Shown here piece by piece: positions 51,125 through 62,358 of a stretch of DNA of 64,000 nt. Each line of letters opens with the position of its first letter. The first letter of the stretch is position 1. The translations under genes and the position numbers were made by a program. The notes beneath the pieces are model-generated. The model was not told where the DNA came from, did no database searches, and saw only the letters and a list, made by a program, of their open reading frames with translations. Origin of the DNA: Chionis minor (Eukaryota; Chordata; Aves; Charadriiformes; Chionididae); contig VZSF01007297.1 in NCBI GenBank assembly GCA_013398295.1, positions 1 to 64,000 on the forward strand, given 5' to 3'.

Positions 51125-51424
51125 GGTGGGAAGGTCCTGTGAGGGTGGAGCCAGACTCTTCTTGGAGATGCCAAGTGAACGAAGAGAGCAATGGACGCAA
51201 GTTGTGACAAATGAAATTCCAATTAGATGTCAGAAAAAAATTCACCCTCAGGATTGTCAGACACTGTTACAGGGACCCAGAGAAGTGGGGAATCTCACTC
51301 CTTAGAGACAGTCAAGACTTGGCTGGATGAATTCCCTGGGCAATCTGATCTAAGTTGGCTCTGCTTTGAGGAGTCTTGGATCAGAGATTTTCAGAGAGGT
51401 TCCTTCCAATCTAAATTATTGGTG
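51125..51424 (+). mobile_element. CR1 LINE 3'-end fragment
   Basis: A close match in order to the CR1 3' region: GGAGCCAGACTCTTCTTGGA, AACGAAGAGAGCAATGGACG, the AAATTCCAATTAGATGTCAG block, AAAAAAATTCACCCTCAGGA, then GAGACAGTCAAGACTTGGCT, CCTGGGCAATCTGATCTAAG and TTCCTTCCAATCTAAATTAT. It is better preserved than the copy at 19.1 kb. No coding sequence remains. Confidence 0.85.
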
Positions 51425-51854
51425 ACCTGATGAACAAGTCACGTCTGCACATGACACCAGCAAGACTGAGGGATACAGTCCTGGTGTTAATGGTCAAGGC
51501 TGTCTCCAGTTGAAGGACATCTGGAAGTATTTGCCCCAGTGTCCTGCTGGTGGGTACATCCCACTGGTGGATATATCTCACTAGAGAGAGGGTCAGAGTT
51601 TTCCTGCGGCTCCCTGGAGCTCCTGTGTAGTACAAAACTTCAGAGGACTTCCGAGCTGTCACTTGAATGTGCTTCGCTGAGGCCACAGAGCCGTTCCCTG
51701 CTCCCTGACCATTCCTCGGGGCACATCCAGGTATTTACTGCCAGCGCTGGCTCTTGGGGGACTTTGATGTGTCTTTCCTTCCATTCAATTATCTCTGGGA
51801 GCTGTAAAATGCGGCGGCAGAGGTGCCTGTATCATTCCATTTGTTCCCCAGCAG
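51425..51854. other. Short non-genic stretch
   Basis: Nothing recognisable. Near-repeats of CCACTGGTGG/CTGGTGGGTACATC at 51545-51580 are too short to define an element. Confidence 0.5.
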
Positions 51855-52095
51855 CCGTCAGGTTTTTAACCAAGTAATTAAGGGTTGGTTTCGCTTGTAC
51901 CTGAGAATCAACCAGTGAGGCAGAGATAAGGTAATAGCAACGCAGCAGGTACTCCGCTATTATTTCTGACTATGAATTAATCACAGACACTACGGCTCTG
52001 CGAATAACCGCATTGATCATTTGCTACAACAATAAGAATTTCAACCAGTTATGCTCTTTTCCTCTCTATAAATACTTCGGAGACTGCAGACTTAA
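51855..52095. promoter_or_regulatory. Candidate conserved noncoding element
   Basis: A block with TAATTA (51875-51880), GAATTAATCACAG, CATTGATCATTTG, AACAATAAGAATTTCAACC (SOX-like ACAAT) and CTATAAATACTTCGG. It keeps several isolated CpGs in an AT-rich context, which is unusual for neutral bird DNA where CpG decays. There is no transposon signature. Moderate compositional evidence only. Confidence 0.3.
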
Positions 52096-54124
52096 TGAGT
52101 ACGAGTCCATGCTCTTCCCAGAACACTAATAGAATCCATTTAAAAAAAAAAATAAATCCAGCCCTTTATTTTGTGCTTGCTGAAAAGCCTGTCGCTGTTA
52201 ACTGCCCACGTCTGGGGTCTGCCGAGGGAGACTGAACTCTCCGATTCACAGGAGGATCCGAGCTGTTCCCTGAGAGAGTCTGGGAAAGATTAAAAGCAGC
52301 TGAAAACAAACCACAGTGGCTTGATGAATGGCATTTGGATGCTGTCATGTCATGGCTGCTGGCACTGTCTTCCTTGAGAGCTGTAGCATGTCTCACGAAA
52401 ACTGGTGCTTCAGGTAAAGCCTCTGGGAGTGAGGGGGTGAGCTGAGAATCCCACCTTGCCTTTCTACTTTGTTTATTACAGCTCCACAGTGATGGGGGAT
52501 GAAGCCCTAAACTGGAAAATAAGGTCAGAAGGCCCTGAAAGGCTCGGAGGAAAAAAACATTGAGGCAAAGTGGATTATTACCTTTTGAAGCCAAGCATCT
52601 GTTTTTTGAACCCTTGAAATTTACTCTTTGGGGTGTGGAAAGGGAGGAAACTCAAGACTGGTTGTTCCTTTACCCAGAGCAAGACAAGCCTTAGGGGCTT
52701 TAACACCATATATCGTTTATTTAATCATCTTGTTGCTGCCCGCAGGGATGGTCACCATGGCATGAGCGCCATGGGGATGGGATGACATCAATGCGTATGA
52801 AGCCAGTCTTTCCAGAAAAGCAGCGCTGATAGTGCTGAGCAAACAACCCGATGTGCATCCCAACAGGCACAACTCCAGCCCGTGCTCAGGACCCTGTGCC
52901 GTCCGCACTGCATGCTTGGGATGGGTGGCACATCTGTGAGTGTGAGTGGGAATGGGGACAGTCCAGCTGGACCAGGACGGTCTCCAGATGGCTGTTGTTG
53001 CGTGCTTGCATCCTCACATGGCTTCCAGGGAATAAGAGTGATTAAACACAACACGGAGGAGCCACATTTAACAGTGTGTTTCCCTCACCCCTGAGTAGGT
53101 ACTTGAGGAAAAAGTCCATGATCTCAGGGATGTTTTGGGCAAGTTTTTTCCCTCTTGGAGGAAGGGTGATCTACTCAAAGGCAGAAACAGATTCAGAAAA
53201 TCAAAGCTAAGTTTTGTGCAGACTCTCTAGCCCTTACGGAAATAATTAAATTCCAGTTTGTAAGGCTCTGGGCTTTATTATGCACTTGGTAAAACAGGAC
53301 TAACGCTCTTTGGTCTGTGTATTTACACTGCAAACTTCTCCACATCAAGACTATCTCCTAGTTTGTCCGGCTGGGAATTGGTGGTCTAATTTTCAGATGG
53401 AAACTTTGCACATGCCTTACTGTAACAAACAGTAAAGAAAATTCCCATACATCCCTCATGACTCGAACAGGCAGAATTATTCATTCCAGTTTCCCACCCA
53501 AATAAATACAGGAAACAGCTGTCTCAACTGACATACCTTTCAAGAGCTGAAAAATCTTTCCAAGCATGGGCTGCATTGGAAAGCTCGACGTTGACTTTTG
53601 TTGCACTCCCAAACTACTTAACTCTCAGCATGGGTCAAGTAGTATGGTTTCTTTAGATACTCTGATATGTTTTATTTTCTTTTTAGGTAGTTAACCTTTA
53701 CTTGAACTTATATTTTATAAATTAATTCAATTGAATTAAAACTATTTAACATTTCAATAAAAATTTCTAATATATGAAACTGGATTTTTTTATTTTTAGA
53801 ACCATTTGAAAAAAAAAAAAGAATGCGCACCAAACCACAGTTTTTCCTCATGTCTTTTTCTTTGTTTGAGTCAAGATACCTGCTTTCTGCAGGCTTTGGC
53901 AAACATTTGGCAAGGTGACCCACTTTTGACACTTTTCCCACCTGTCGACCCTTATTACAACAGTGTGTGGCGTGGAGGAGAATGAAGATGGGTTCAGTCA
54001 TCAGAATTTACCTACTCGCTGGTGAACACCCATTGCTGATATGAAATTATTTCCAAGACTTAACCATGCTGAATAAGCTGCCTTATTTGCCAGACAGCAC
54101 AACCCAGGAATTTCCTTCACATTC
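52096..54124. other. Non-genic stretch
   Basis: No exon supported. An A10 run lies at about 52143-52152 and 53640-53820 is very AT-rich with an A12 run at its end. None resembles a known element to me. Confidence 0.5.
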
Positions 54125-54130
54125 AAGTGG

Positions 54131-54168
54131 TAAATATTTAAATAAATATTTAGATAAATATTTAAATA
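54131..54168. repeat. Short AT-rich tandem/palindromic repeat
   Basis: Three near-identical 12-13-bp units of TAAATATTTAAA/GATAAATATTT follow one another. Each unit is nearly self-complementary, so the tract can form small cruciforms. Confidence 0.6.
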
Positions 54169-54959
54169 CTGGTTTCACCAGCAAATAGCCCTGGGCCAGA
54201 AAGGGCTCGGTTTATTTGTTAAAAGTTTTCCTTTATTGAACACAGCTGCACAGAGAAAAAAGAGAAAACATGACAGTAACAAAGAGGTAGCTGCCCAGAC
54301 ATCCCTGAAGGATCCAGGCTTAGAAACCCTCTCTTACTGTCAAACAGGAGGGATTCAAATTAGAAACACAGAAATTAGTGCGGGAAAGTTCTTTTGCTTG
54401 AGCTTAGTGTCCATTCTCCCAGAGATGCTGAGGTTAGAAAGAGTGTAAATTTCAAACAAAAAATAAGAAGTTTCCTGGCCAACCCAAGATAAGATGTATT
54501 TTCTAGCATACTGTTTGTACATATTCTCCTCACCCTTTGTAATCCAACTCTGGAGGATGGCTTTTCCTTCCACTAGGCTGGAATTTCTCACCAGGATGTA
54601 GCCAGTCTGTTGCCAGGAGGAACACCAAACAGGCCCAGACCATGAAGCTGTCGGAAGCCCAGGCTCCCTAGATACAGTTTTGACTTCGAAACCGTGAACA
54701 TTGAGTTGAGCTCTTCCTGGTGACTGAACCAGGTTTGCCCAGAGCCTGGGCTCAAACATTTTTCTGCCCCCACAAGAGCAAGGAACCTGGATTTTCTTGC
54801 TACTAAGAGACAAAGAAGAACCAGACCACTTTACACATATAGCCATGTACCACAGGCTCCTAAATGCCACCTTGGAACCAGCCCAGCTCCTCTCCGGCTT
54901 AAGCCTGTTACCCAACTCCCAGTTAAAGGCACCCACAGATACTGAGTGCTGTTCTCCTT

Positions 54960-55200
54960 GAGTTTGTTCTTTCCGTTTATCTCCCTCTCTGCTAAAGATA
55001 TGTTCCCTATGTCTTATTTGCATTTGTCTGGCTTCATCTCTCAGCCATTTGCTCTTGTTCTGGCTTTCTCTGATAGATTAAAAAGCTCTTTAGAAATGGG
55101 TGTTTTCTTCCGCTGACAGCACTTATGCACTGTAATCAAATCACCTCTTGACCTCCTTTCTGATAAGCTAAATAGACTCTTTCAAAATCTCATTGAAATT
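54960..55200 (-). mobile_element. Old CR1 LINE 3'-region fragment, reverse orientation
   Basis: Read on the minus strand it follows the older amniote CR1 layout: GGAGGTCAAGAGGTGATTTG, then ATTACAGTGCATAAGTG, AAAGAGCTTTTTAATCTATC, AGAGAAAGCCAGAACAAGAG, CAAATGGCTGAGAGATGAAG and CCAGACAAATGCAAATAAGA. Neither end of the element is clear. It is the only CR1 piece in the window on this strand. Confidence 0.7.
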
Positions 55201-55204
55201 TTTT

Positions 55205-56690
55205 CTCTTGCTCTCAGATTATTTGCAAGATCTCTCCTGCAGCGCTCAGCCTGTATGCTGCACTCCCAGCCTCCTCCTGGGATGGGGAGGGGGGAAAATG
55301 GGTGTTTTAAAGAAATGGGAAAAGTTGTGTCATAGCTGAGGCTTTGGCTTCGGGTCTGGCTTTGCTGCATGGGCATCTACCTGGTCCACAGTCTACCAGC
55401 TGCCCACGGATTGCTGCCCCTTCATCTTCACATGCTCAAAGGTCATAAAATCGCGCTTTGCCCTTCTATTTAGGGTACAAATAGTCTCAGCGCACGGCAG
55501 CCCTGATTCCCAGGCAGGAATGCTTCTCTTCAGGCAATGTACCAAGACCAGTGTACACCCACCAAACACAAGTGACCTGCTGAAGTGTCTCTTGTGGACT
55601 TGGGACAGAGCTGTGCTCCAACATGCCCGGTGCATGCTGCTCCTTTCTTTGGCTGTCCCCTTCAAGAGCACACCTTCTTTCTCTTTTCTCCATCACGCTT
55701 CACTACTCCATCCCCTTTATGGACCTGCAGACCTTCTTTTTGGGGCACAACAGCAGCATCCTTGCCTTGCATATATGCCTTGTAGAGGTGTCTCCCCTCC
55801 TTCAGAGACTTTCCTTTGCCGCAGGATGACCAAGCATCTTCTCTGCAGTATTATAACAATCGCTGGGATGTGGAAGATCCTCCTTTCCACAGCCAGATGT
55901 TGTCAACCTTTAGTTTCCAGCTCTGTTGTTATTAGAGATCCTCCACTGCTCCCACAGCATCTGTATTTTTTCGGCACTGAAATGCTAAGCGCTGGATTTG
56001 AAGCTGTCCCTCCGTGTGTCAGACCTGGAATGATTCCACCGTCTTTTCCCACCGCTCAGGGGCATTCAAAAGGTATTTAATTAAATCCACATCAGAGAGC
56101 TGTTAGCAAGCTTTCTCCAATTAGCAAGGTGGAGAGGACTACATGTCATGGGGGGAAATGAGCAGACACGAAATGGTTTTGTTGCCTGTGCCTTCCTCAG
56201 TGTCAGATTAATTGGCACTTTTCTTCCAATTTAAGGCAGAGCTCTGGGTGCAGACAGGTCACAGCATTGCAGTGCAATCCCGTCCCATTTTCTAGTTTCC
56301 TCTCTCTCTCTTTAAATATGATTGCAAATCTCCTTAGACACCTGAATCATGTTGGGCTCTGTCTGCCAGGGCAAAGAAAGAAGGAAAATTAGTGGCACTC
56401 AGATTGCTCTTAGATGTTCGATTCTTTTAGGATCTCCACTCTCCTCTTCCTTACCCATTCTGTGCATGTGCATGTGTCAGCTTCTCCTGTTGTTTTAACA
56501 CATGCCTCAAACTACAACTGGCTCAAATCAACCTCAAATGGACTTGCAGCTGCTCAGGCCCTCTCTGTATGGGAGCATGTTGAATTAGGCAGATGATGAT
56601 CCACCATGATGGAGGATCTGCCTCCATGGATGTCAATTTGGACTTGCAAGAAGTGACGGGGATCAGATGCAAGGTGGGATGTCTCTTTGA
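55205..56690. other. Non-genic stretch
   Basis: No supported gene. The plus strand is open for 186 codons at 55520-56080, but the translation lacks domains and is not flanked by splice signals. AT-rich parts (56080-56350) could be regulatory. Confidence 0.5.
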
Positions 56691-56695
56691 AAGCG

Positions 56696-56729
56696 TTACA
56701 GGGGTGTCCTAAGGCTGCTGACAATCAGT
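56696..56729 (+). repeat. 34-bp direct repeat, copy A
   Basis: It starts TTACAGGGGTGTCCTAAGG and ends TGACAATCAGT. It matches copy B at 57653-57686 at 32 of 34 positions in the same orientation. A weaker match extends about 11 bp upstream (CTTNGAAANC) and none downstream. Confidence 0.8.
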
Positions 56730-57304
56730 CTCTGCCCAGCAGAGGCGCTGCCCCTGCCTCCCCCAAGGACCTGCTGGCTCTCAGGATGTGTGTGTGATAC
56801 TCATTGGAGTCCTTCACATGCACTGTCACACCCCAGTGCCATGTCCCAGCTGCGGTTGGCAAGACCCTTAAGACCCTTCTGTCACTGTGGGACCTTCCTA
56901 CTGGGTACAGTTGGTCAGTTCTGCAAGGGTCGCCACTGTGGCACTGGATGTAGGCTTCTTTCATGTCTGAACATCTCCAGATAGTTAATGCCCCACTGAC
57001 TACACTCCTATGCATATGTGGGAAACAATGGAAGAGTTGCAGGTTTCAGATTTGGTTACTTCTACAATTAGGGCTAGAAACGTTGTGTCTTTTCAGTTCT
57101 TGTGGCATGTTTTGTCATGGGTCATTGGCACCCTGCTGTTTTAGATCTCCTCTAGAAACCCACGCTACCTTTGGACTGTGGTGATACACGAAGACAGCCT
57201 TGAAAGGTGCAAGAGCCCTTCCAGACCTATGTGGCTCCCCATGTGGCCGGCATGGCAAAGAGCAAATTTAAGTAGCCAACAAGCTGGAGTGTGATCAAGG
57301 CAGC

Positions 57305-57336
57305 ATTACGTGACATTGCGTGACGTGACATCACAC
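57305..57336. promoter_or_regulatory. Cluster of TGAC/ACGTGAC motifs (CRE/E-box like)
   Basis: TGAC occurs three times within 20 bp (57311, 57321 and 57326) as ACGTGACATTGCG followed by TGACGTGACATCAC, resembling CREB/ATF half-sites and ACGTGAC bHLH-ZIP sites. It may be chance, but the density is unusual. Confidence 0.25.
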
Positions 57337-57652
57337 CCCACAGTTTTACATCCCACTTAGGATCCAGCTAGTGATGCCTGTGCCTGTGCAGGATGACTGG
57401 TGGTCAGCACAGACCCAGAGCAAGGTGTGGACCTGTGAGTCATGTGCCAGGACTGGTTAAATAACCAAAGTCCCGTTCCTTGGGTCACACTACATGAGTA
57501 ACGACACAGCCCTCCCAAAGACTATGCTTCCGTTGGAAGGAGAGGGAACCCAACTCTCACTCCAGAGGATATAGAAACAAATTTAACAGCTTTTTTCTTT
57601 GGCTCCCAAAATCAAAGTCAAGTCTAGGCTGCATTTTCACCCTTGGAAATCC

Positions 57653-57686
57653 TTACAGGGGTGTCCTAAGGGTGTTGACAATCAGT
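57653..57686 (+). repeat. 34-bp direct repeat, copy B
   Basis: Second copy of the element at 56696-56729, 957 bp downstream, differing at two positions. The DNA between the copies shows no reading frame or transposon that I recognise, and the sequences outside the copies do not match each other. Confidence 0.8.
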
Positions 57687-57689
57687 TCC

Positions 57690-59489
57690 ATTTTCCCTCC
57701 CACTTTTAAATGCAGTTACAATTCCAACAACACAGCAAATCCTCTTCTGTTCAAAGCAGGGCGCCAGGTTTTGTTTATTATTTGCAAATCACAAACCAGC
57801 ACATACAAAAGAGCCCTACCTCAACGTGTGAGCCCGCGATGGGGACATGCTGCTATGACAACAACATGAGGCTGAATCATCCAGACAGACAAGACACACA
57901 TAATTGTGTGATCACCTGTTCCCACTTGTTCAAAGGAAATTTTATTAGCGCTGCTGAAAGTGCATTAGAGAACAAAGCGTAAAGCATCCACACATCAGTC
58001 AGGGTTCAGCTAATCAATGCAAGCACCGCCTGAGCCTGGTGTCTTACTGTTTGGCCATTCAGTGTTTCACAGGCTTCAGGATAGCATTTACGAAAACTTG
58101 TGCCTACATGTGCCAGATCAAGAAAAATCTCAATTTCTCCTGAAACAAAACATTTATGGCTTTTTGGGTCTTGCTGAGAACACCACAGTTTTGACTGTAG
58201 GATGTTTGTGGTCAGTGGAGAGACAGTCTGGATCCAGGATGATGGTCACAGAATTGACATGACTGATGGCAAACAGGCCTTCTTTTTAATATTTAAAAAC
58301 CCAACAACTCAATTATTAAGAATGGCAGGTGGGAGAGGAGAGCTGATCTATTGCATTACAGACAAACAGGAATATACAGGGTTGTAATTCACTCAGCTGT
58401 ACATATAAATCCATATGTGTTTATGCTGTGCAGGTCCATTAGTCACAGCGTCCATTTCCAGCAGTTCCACTTGTTTCCTCGCTCCCTCGTTTCTCCTAAC
58501 ATGAGGGTGCCAAAATCATGACTCTCTAATCAAAGGACTGCTTCGTATGTCCTTTTTTAGCCATATAACCCCTGGGCAGCACAAAAATGGCTTAATGTCA
58601 GTTCCAGAATATCCCTAAATGTGAGTGTCTGGCATTATTTTTATGCTCTGAACTTTCTGAATCTGTTGGTGATTTTCCTTCCTGAAGTCTTTCATACTTT
58701 AATCTCGTTCACCCAGAAGAGTCCAGCAGGTATGAAGGGCTGCTTAAGCGGAAAGAAGCCCTTTGTATTTATTAATCGTGCTTTTTTTGAAAAGATGGCC
58801 AAAACATTCCAAAGGAATTTTTTTTTTTTTCAAGCGTTTTGTTGAGATTTCAATACTCAGTGACAGAAAAACCAATTTCAGTAGGGTATTTACAGCATTT
58901 GAAGATTTTCTACCAGAAGCATCGATGGCATCTTCGCATGACTTGGGGAGTTTTCCGTCAATGCTTCTTTCTGATACTGCCCAAACAAATATCAGTCGAG
59001 TTCACCCAGAAGCTGACAGGCGGCATTGTTGGCAGCAGCAATAAGAGCTGAGATGTTTTCCTCTGTAGATATTGCATATGCATGAGTGTCTCACTGAGAA
59101 CATTTCCATCTGCTCCGTGGTGAACGGAAGATGTGGGTATTCCACGAGAGCCATGCTGAGACCACTCAATCAACCACTAATAAAACCAGCCCCAGAGTAA
59201 TCCGAAAACAAGAGGTTCAGATGCATAGACATGAAACACTGCTGAACCAGCCTGCGCTACACACCAGGGCTATTCCCTTCAGTGACAGAGCAAATCATGA
59301 AAAGCAGCATCTGTCCCCACTTCCCTCTGTACGTGGCACCACGGTTTAGCCAGGTGCAGGCAGGGACTGTTTCAAAGTCAGCTTCAAAAGGCAGTGAAGA
59401 AGAAAAAAAAAAAAAAAGAAATCCCGAGAGGGAGGATAGTGAAGCATGACAAGAGATTTGCAGACAAAAGCAAGACCTCTCCATTGCCA
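57690..59489. other. Non-genic stretch
   Basis: No supported exon. Simple runs: T14 at about 58818-58831 and A15 at about 59404-59417. Confidence 0.5.
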
Positions 59490-60045
59490 GAGACCAGCAG
59501 ACTGCGAGGTGAACTGAAAACTGGCTGAATGCCCATGTCCAGAAGGTGGTGATCAGCAGCATGAAGCCTAGCTGGAGGCCAGTAGCTAGCATTGGACCCC
59601 AGGGGTCAATATTGGGCCCAATCTTGTTCAACATCTTTATTAAATGATCTGAATGGTGGGGAAGAGTGTACCCTCAGCAAGTCTGCTGATGATGCAAAAC
59701 TGGGAGGAGCGACTGATGCACCAGAGGATCGTGCTGCCATCCAGAGGGACCTTGACAGGCTGGAGAAATGGGACACGGACCTGGTGAACTTCTGTAAGGG
59801 GAAATGCAAGGTCCTGCACCTAAGAAGGGACTACTCCAGGCACCAACAGTACATTGTGGTGACTAACACTGGAACAGGTTGCCTAGAGAGGTTGTAGAGA
59901 GTTTCTGTCTTTGTGGATATTCAAAAGCTGACTGGACATGGTCCTGGGCAACCAGCTCTAGGTGGCCTTGCTTGAGCAGGGGGGTTGGACAAGATGACTT
60001 CCAGAGGTCTGCCAACCTCAACCTTTCTGTAACTGTAATTCTGTG
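59490..60045 (+). mobile_element. CR1 LINE 3' part: RT remnant plus 3' tail
   Basis: The first part (59490-59840) encodes the end of the CR1 reverse transcriptase in broken frames: a [16 protein letters not shown] stretch interrupted by a stop and frameshift near 59641, then ECTLSKSADDAKLGGATDAP (the FADD box reads SADD), AAIQRDLDRLEKW and KGKCKVLHL. After 59850 it jumps to the 3' tail: GGAACAGGTTGCCTAGAGAG, TGGATATTCAAAAGCTGACT, GGACATGGTCCTGGGCAACC, GAGCAGGGGGGTTGGACAAG and TGTAACTGTAATTCTGTGG. An internal stretch between RT and tail is missing, so it carries an internal deletion as well as 5' truncation. Confidence 0.9.
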
Positions 60046-60135
60046 GTGGTTTTAAAGGACAGGCTGAACAAGCATATTTTTAGACTGATTTAGGAGGATG
60101 GACTAACCTTGCAAAGGCTCTTCCAGCCCTGCCTG
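60046..60135 (+). mobile_element. Possible second, older CR1 tail
   Basis: Directly after the preceding element, AAAGGACAGGCTGAACAAGC, then TTTAGGAGGATGGACTAACC and CTCTTCCAGCCCTGCC resemble the tail of an older CR1 subfamily. The younger CR1 may have inserted into or beside it. The match is loose. Confidence 0.35.
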
Positions 60136-60139
60136 GATC

Positions 60140-61673
60140 CTGGCTGGGGCTGAGAGGACTATGTTCACACCAGGTTTACATCCACAGCAGCTGGCAGTAT
60201 CTCAAACTACCACTGGACCAGATCTGGCAGATGTGTTTGCTGAATGACACTGTGCTGTTAACAGGAAACTTCAAGATCTGGTGGTGCTATAGGGTTTCTG
60301 CTTAAGAATGGGGGAAATCTTGATTTCTCTGTTAGTATTTAATCTGATTGTGATCTGGAAAAAAAACCACCAAAAAACAATCAAAAACCCCAAACCCACC
60401 CTCTTTCTCATTTTGGGTCCCATCCACAATGCCGTCTTCAGCCAGAAGATCACAATCTTGCTGCATGGCTGCAGAAGAGCAGGGAGACCCGTGGACATGG
60501 CTGTCACCTCTTTGCATGTTCTTAGTGTTACAGGTTCTAGTCAGAGAGACAAGTTGTAAAGCAGGAACGTCAAGAAAGACATCAAAAAGGAATTCTATGA
60601 CCTTGCACTGCTTAGAAACCTATGGGTGCCTTCTAATGGGGTTCCCTTGCCACAGGTGAGGAAACTTTGTGCATTAGCCTTTAACCTCAGTTTCCTTCTA
60701 TGGCCTGGGAGGTGAATTTCATGATTTGGAAAGGGCTGACTGAACTGGAGGGAATGGATCTGCCCCAGATCTCTTCCTTGAACCGTTACCCTGGCAAACA
60801 AAGCTGGTGAGTTTGCAGGTGATGGACCCAACGTGAAGTGTGGGGTGGCTGTCATTCTGCTGCACTATGTTATCAGTCATCTCCTCTCCCCCACCAGCCT
60901 GACTTCAGAAAGATGGGATCCTTTCTACCTGTCTCAGTGAACAGAGACAGGGAAACACACACACACGTACAGCAGAGAACAAAAATAACCTAACCTGGCA
61001 GAAAGCAGACACACTGTCACACCTCCAAGGGGAAAATTGATACAGCCTCTTGCTTCTGTTTCAAAATCAATTTGAAGCCAGTTCCACGAAAGAAATGGCA
61101 TAAAGGGCATTAGGTCTGGCAACAGAGCCTGCCGTACCCGGGATGATGGATGAGAGATGAGTACAATTACCTGGACGCCGAGAGCTGGTACACAGCCTTT
61201 TCTGTTCAGCAGGCTCTGGCTGTCCTTCCCCATCAGCAGGAAGATCAAAACAAACCCTGCAGAGCCTCTTGTGGGGCTGGGCTTGTCTCTGCTCCAGCTA
61301 TCTTGGAGAACAGAACAAGGAGCAGCAGTGGCAGCTGCTCAGAAAGGACCGTCTGTAATGTATCAAAGATGGTCTGCTGCACAGCCACGCAAGGGAACTT
61401 CTGCATCGGCAACACAGCGCTGTGGCTGCTTTTCTGCCCTCTGGTCCCCCTCTCCCCTGAGCTGCTGGTGTGCGGTTCCTCACAGGGTCCTGCAGAGCCA
61501 GACCTCCCCGGATGAGAGCTGACGCCTGCCAAATGGTGCACCCCACATCAGCCCTCACCTTGACGCCGCTGATGTCAACACCATCAGCCACAAACTCTTC
61601 ACCCGATTATCTACCAAAAGGTCCTTGTGAGGGAAAGCACAGGGCTGTGTTTACACTAGTGGTAAGATTGTAA
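60140..61673. other. Non-genic stretch
   Basis: No gene supported. Two overlapping 121-codon plus-strand frames at 61150-61522 have no domain and mutually exclusive frames, so they are not called. A short CA run lies at about 60957-60965. Confidence 0.5.
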
Positions 61674-61678
61674 GAGGT
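61674..61678. repeat. Target-site duplication (left), GAGGT
   Basis: Five bases directly before the LTR TG, identical to the five bases directly after its CA end (62359-62363). Confidence 0.8.
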
Positions 61679-62358
61679 TGTTATGGTTTGAGAAAACCCG
61701 CAACAATTTATTGTTGTTTAGACAATTACTCTCTCACCCGATGATCCCTCCCCACCCAGGAAGGGGAATTGGGAAGAAAACAAGGAAACCTGGGGGTTGA
61801 AAGATAAAAAGATTTAATAGGATAGAAGTAGATAATTAACAGGACTAACACAAAAGAACCCATATTGATCCCAATACCCATATATACTATATAAGGATTA
61901 TACTCAGCCAACTATATCCGTAGGAAGCTGTGCACTCCCAGCAGTGGACAGCAAATGTCAGACACTGTGAGCGCTATGGCTTCAGGAGGAAGGGAAGACC
62001 TCAGGGATCCAGCACCGGGGCAAGAAGTTCTCTGGATTGCCGCCATCAAGGGAGAGCCATCAAGGGAGAGCCATCAAGGGGGAGAGCCCAAACTTTGCAG
62101 CAAACTTTCTAATTTATGTTGAATGTGACATTCGTGCCATGAAATAATCCTGCTGGCCAGCTTGGGTCAAGTGACCAAATCTCAATCGTCCTCATCCCTG
62201 CACCTGGCACCTCAAAAACACCAAGACCTTGAAACCCACACACCATAGCTGGCTATAAAGTAAATATATTCACAAATTCAGACACTAGAGTATTCCAAAA
62301 ATACAGCTTTCCCAAGCATTAGAAGATAAATTAGTCCTGTGTTGCTCAAACCAGGACA
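61679..62358 (-). mobile_element. Solo ERV-type LTR (680 bp)
   Basis: The element begins TGTTATGGTTTGAG and ends CTCAAACCAGGACA, an inverted pair of about 14 bp with the canonical TG...CA termini. It is bounded by a perfect 5-bp duplication GAGGT. There is one LTR only and no internal retroviral sequence, so it is a solo LTR left by recombination. Minus orientation is preferred because that strand then starts TGTCCTGGTTTGAG, like other avian LTRs, and places AATAAA about 45 nt before its 3' end. A plus-strand TATATAAG at about 61888 argues slightly the other way. A 5-bp duplication is typical of ERVL-type elements in birds. It contains a 15-bp triplication at 62043-62088. No coding sequence is present. 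Confidence 0.85.
62043..62088. repeat. 15-bp tandem triplication inside the LTR
   Basis: Three adjacent copies of GCCATCAAGGGAGA(G), the last with one extra G. The near-perfect identity suggests recent local duplication within the LTR. Confidence 0.85.

Noticed and set aside
54355..55023. 222-codon minus-strand open frame
   Set aside because: Its N-terminal part lies in an old CR1 3' region and the rest has no domain; likely chance.
61150..61522. Two 121-codon plus-strand frames overlapping each other
   Set aside because: Mutually incompatible frames with no recognisable features.
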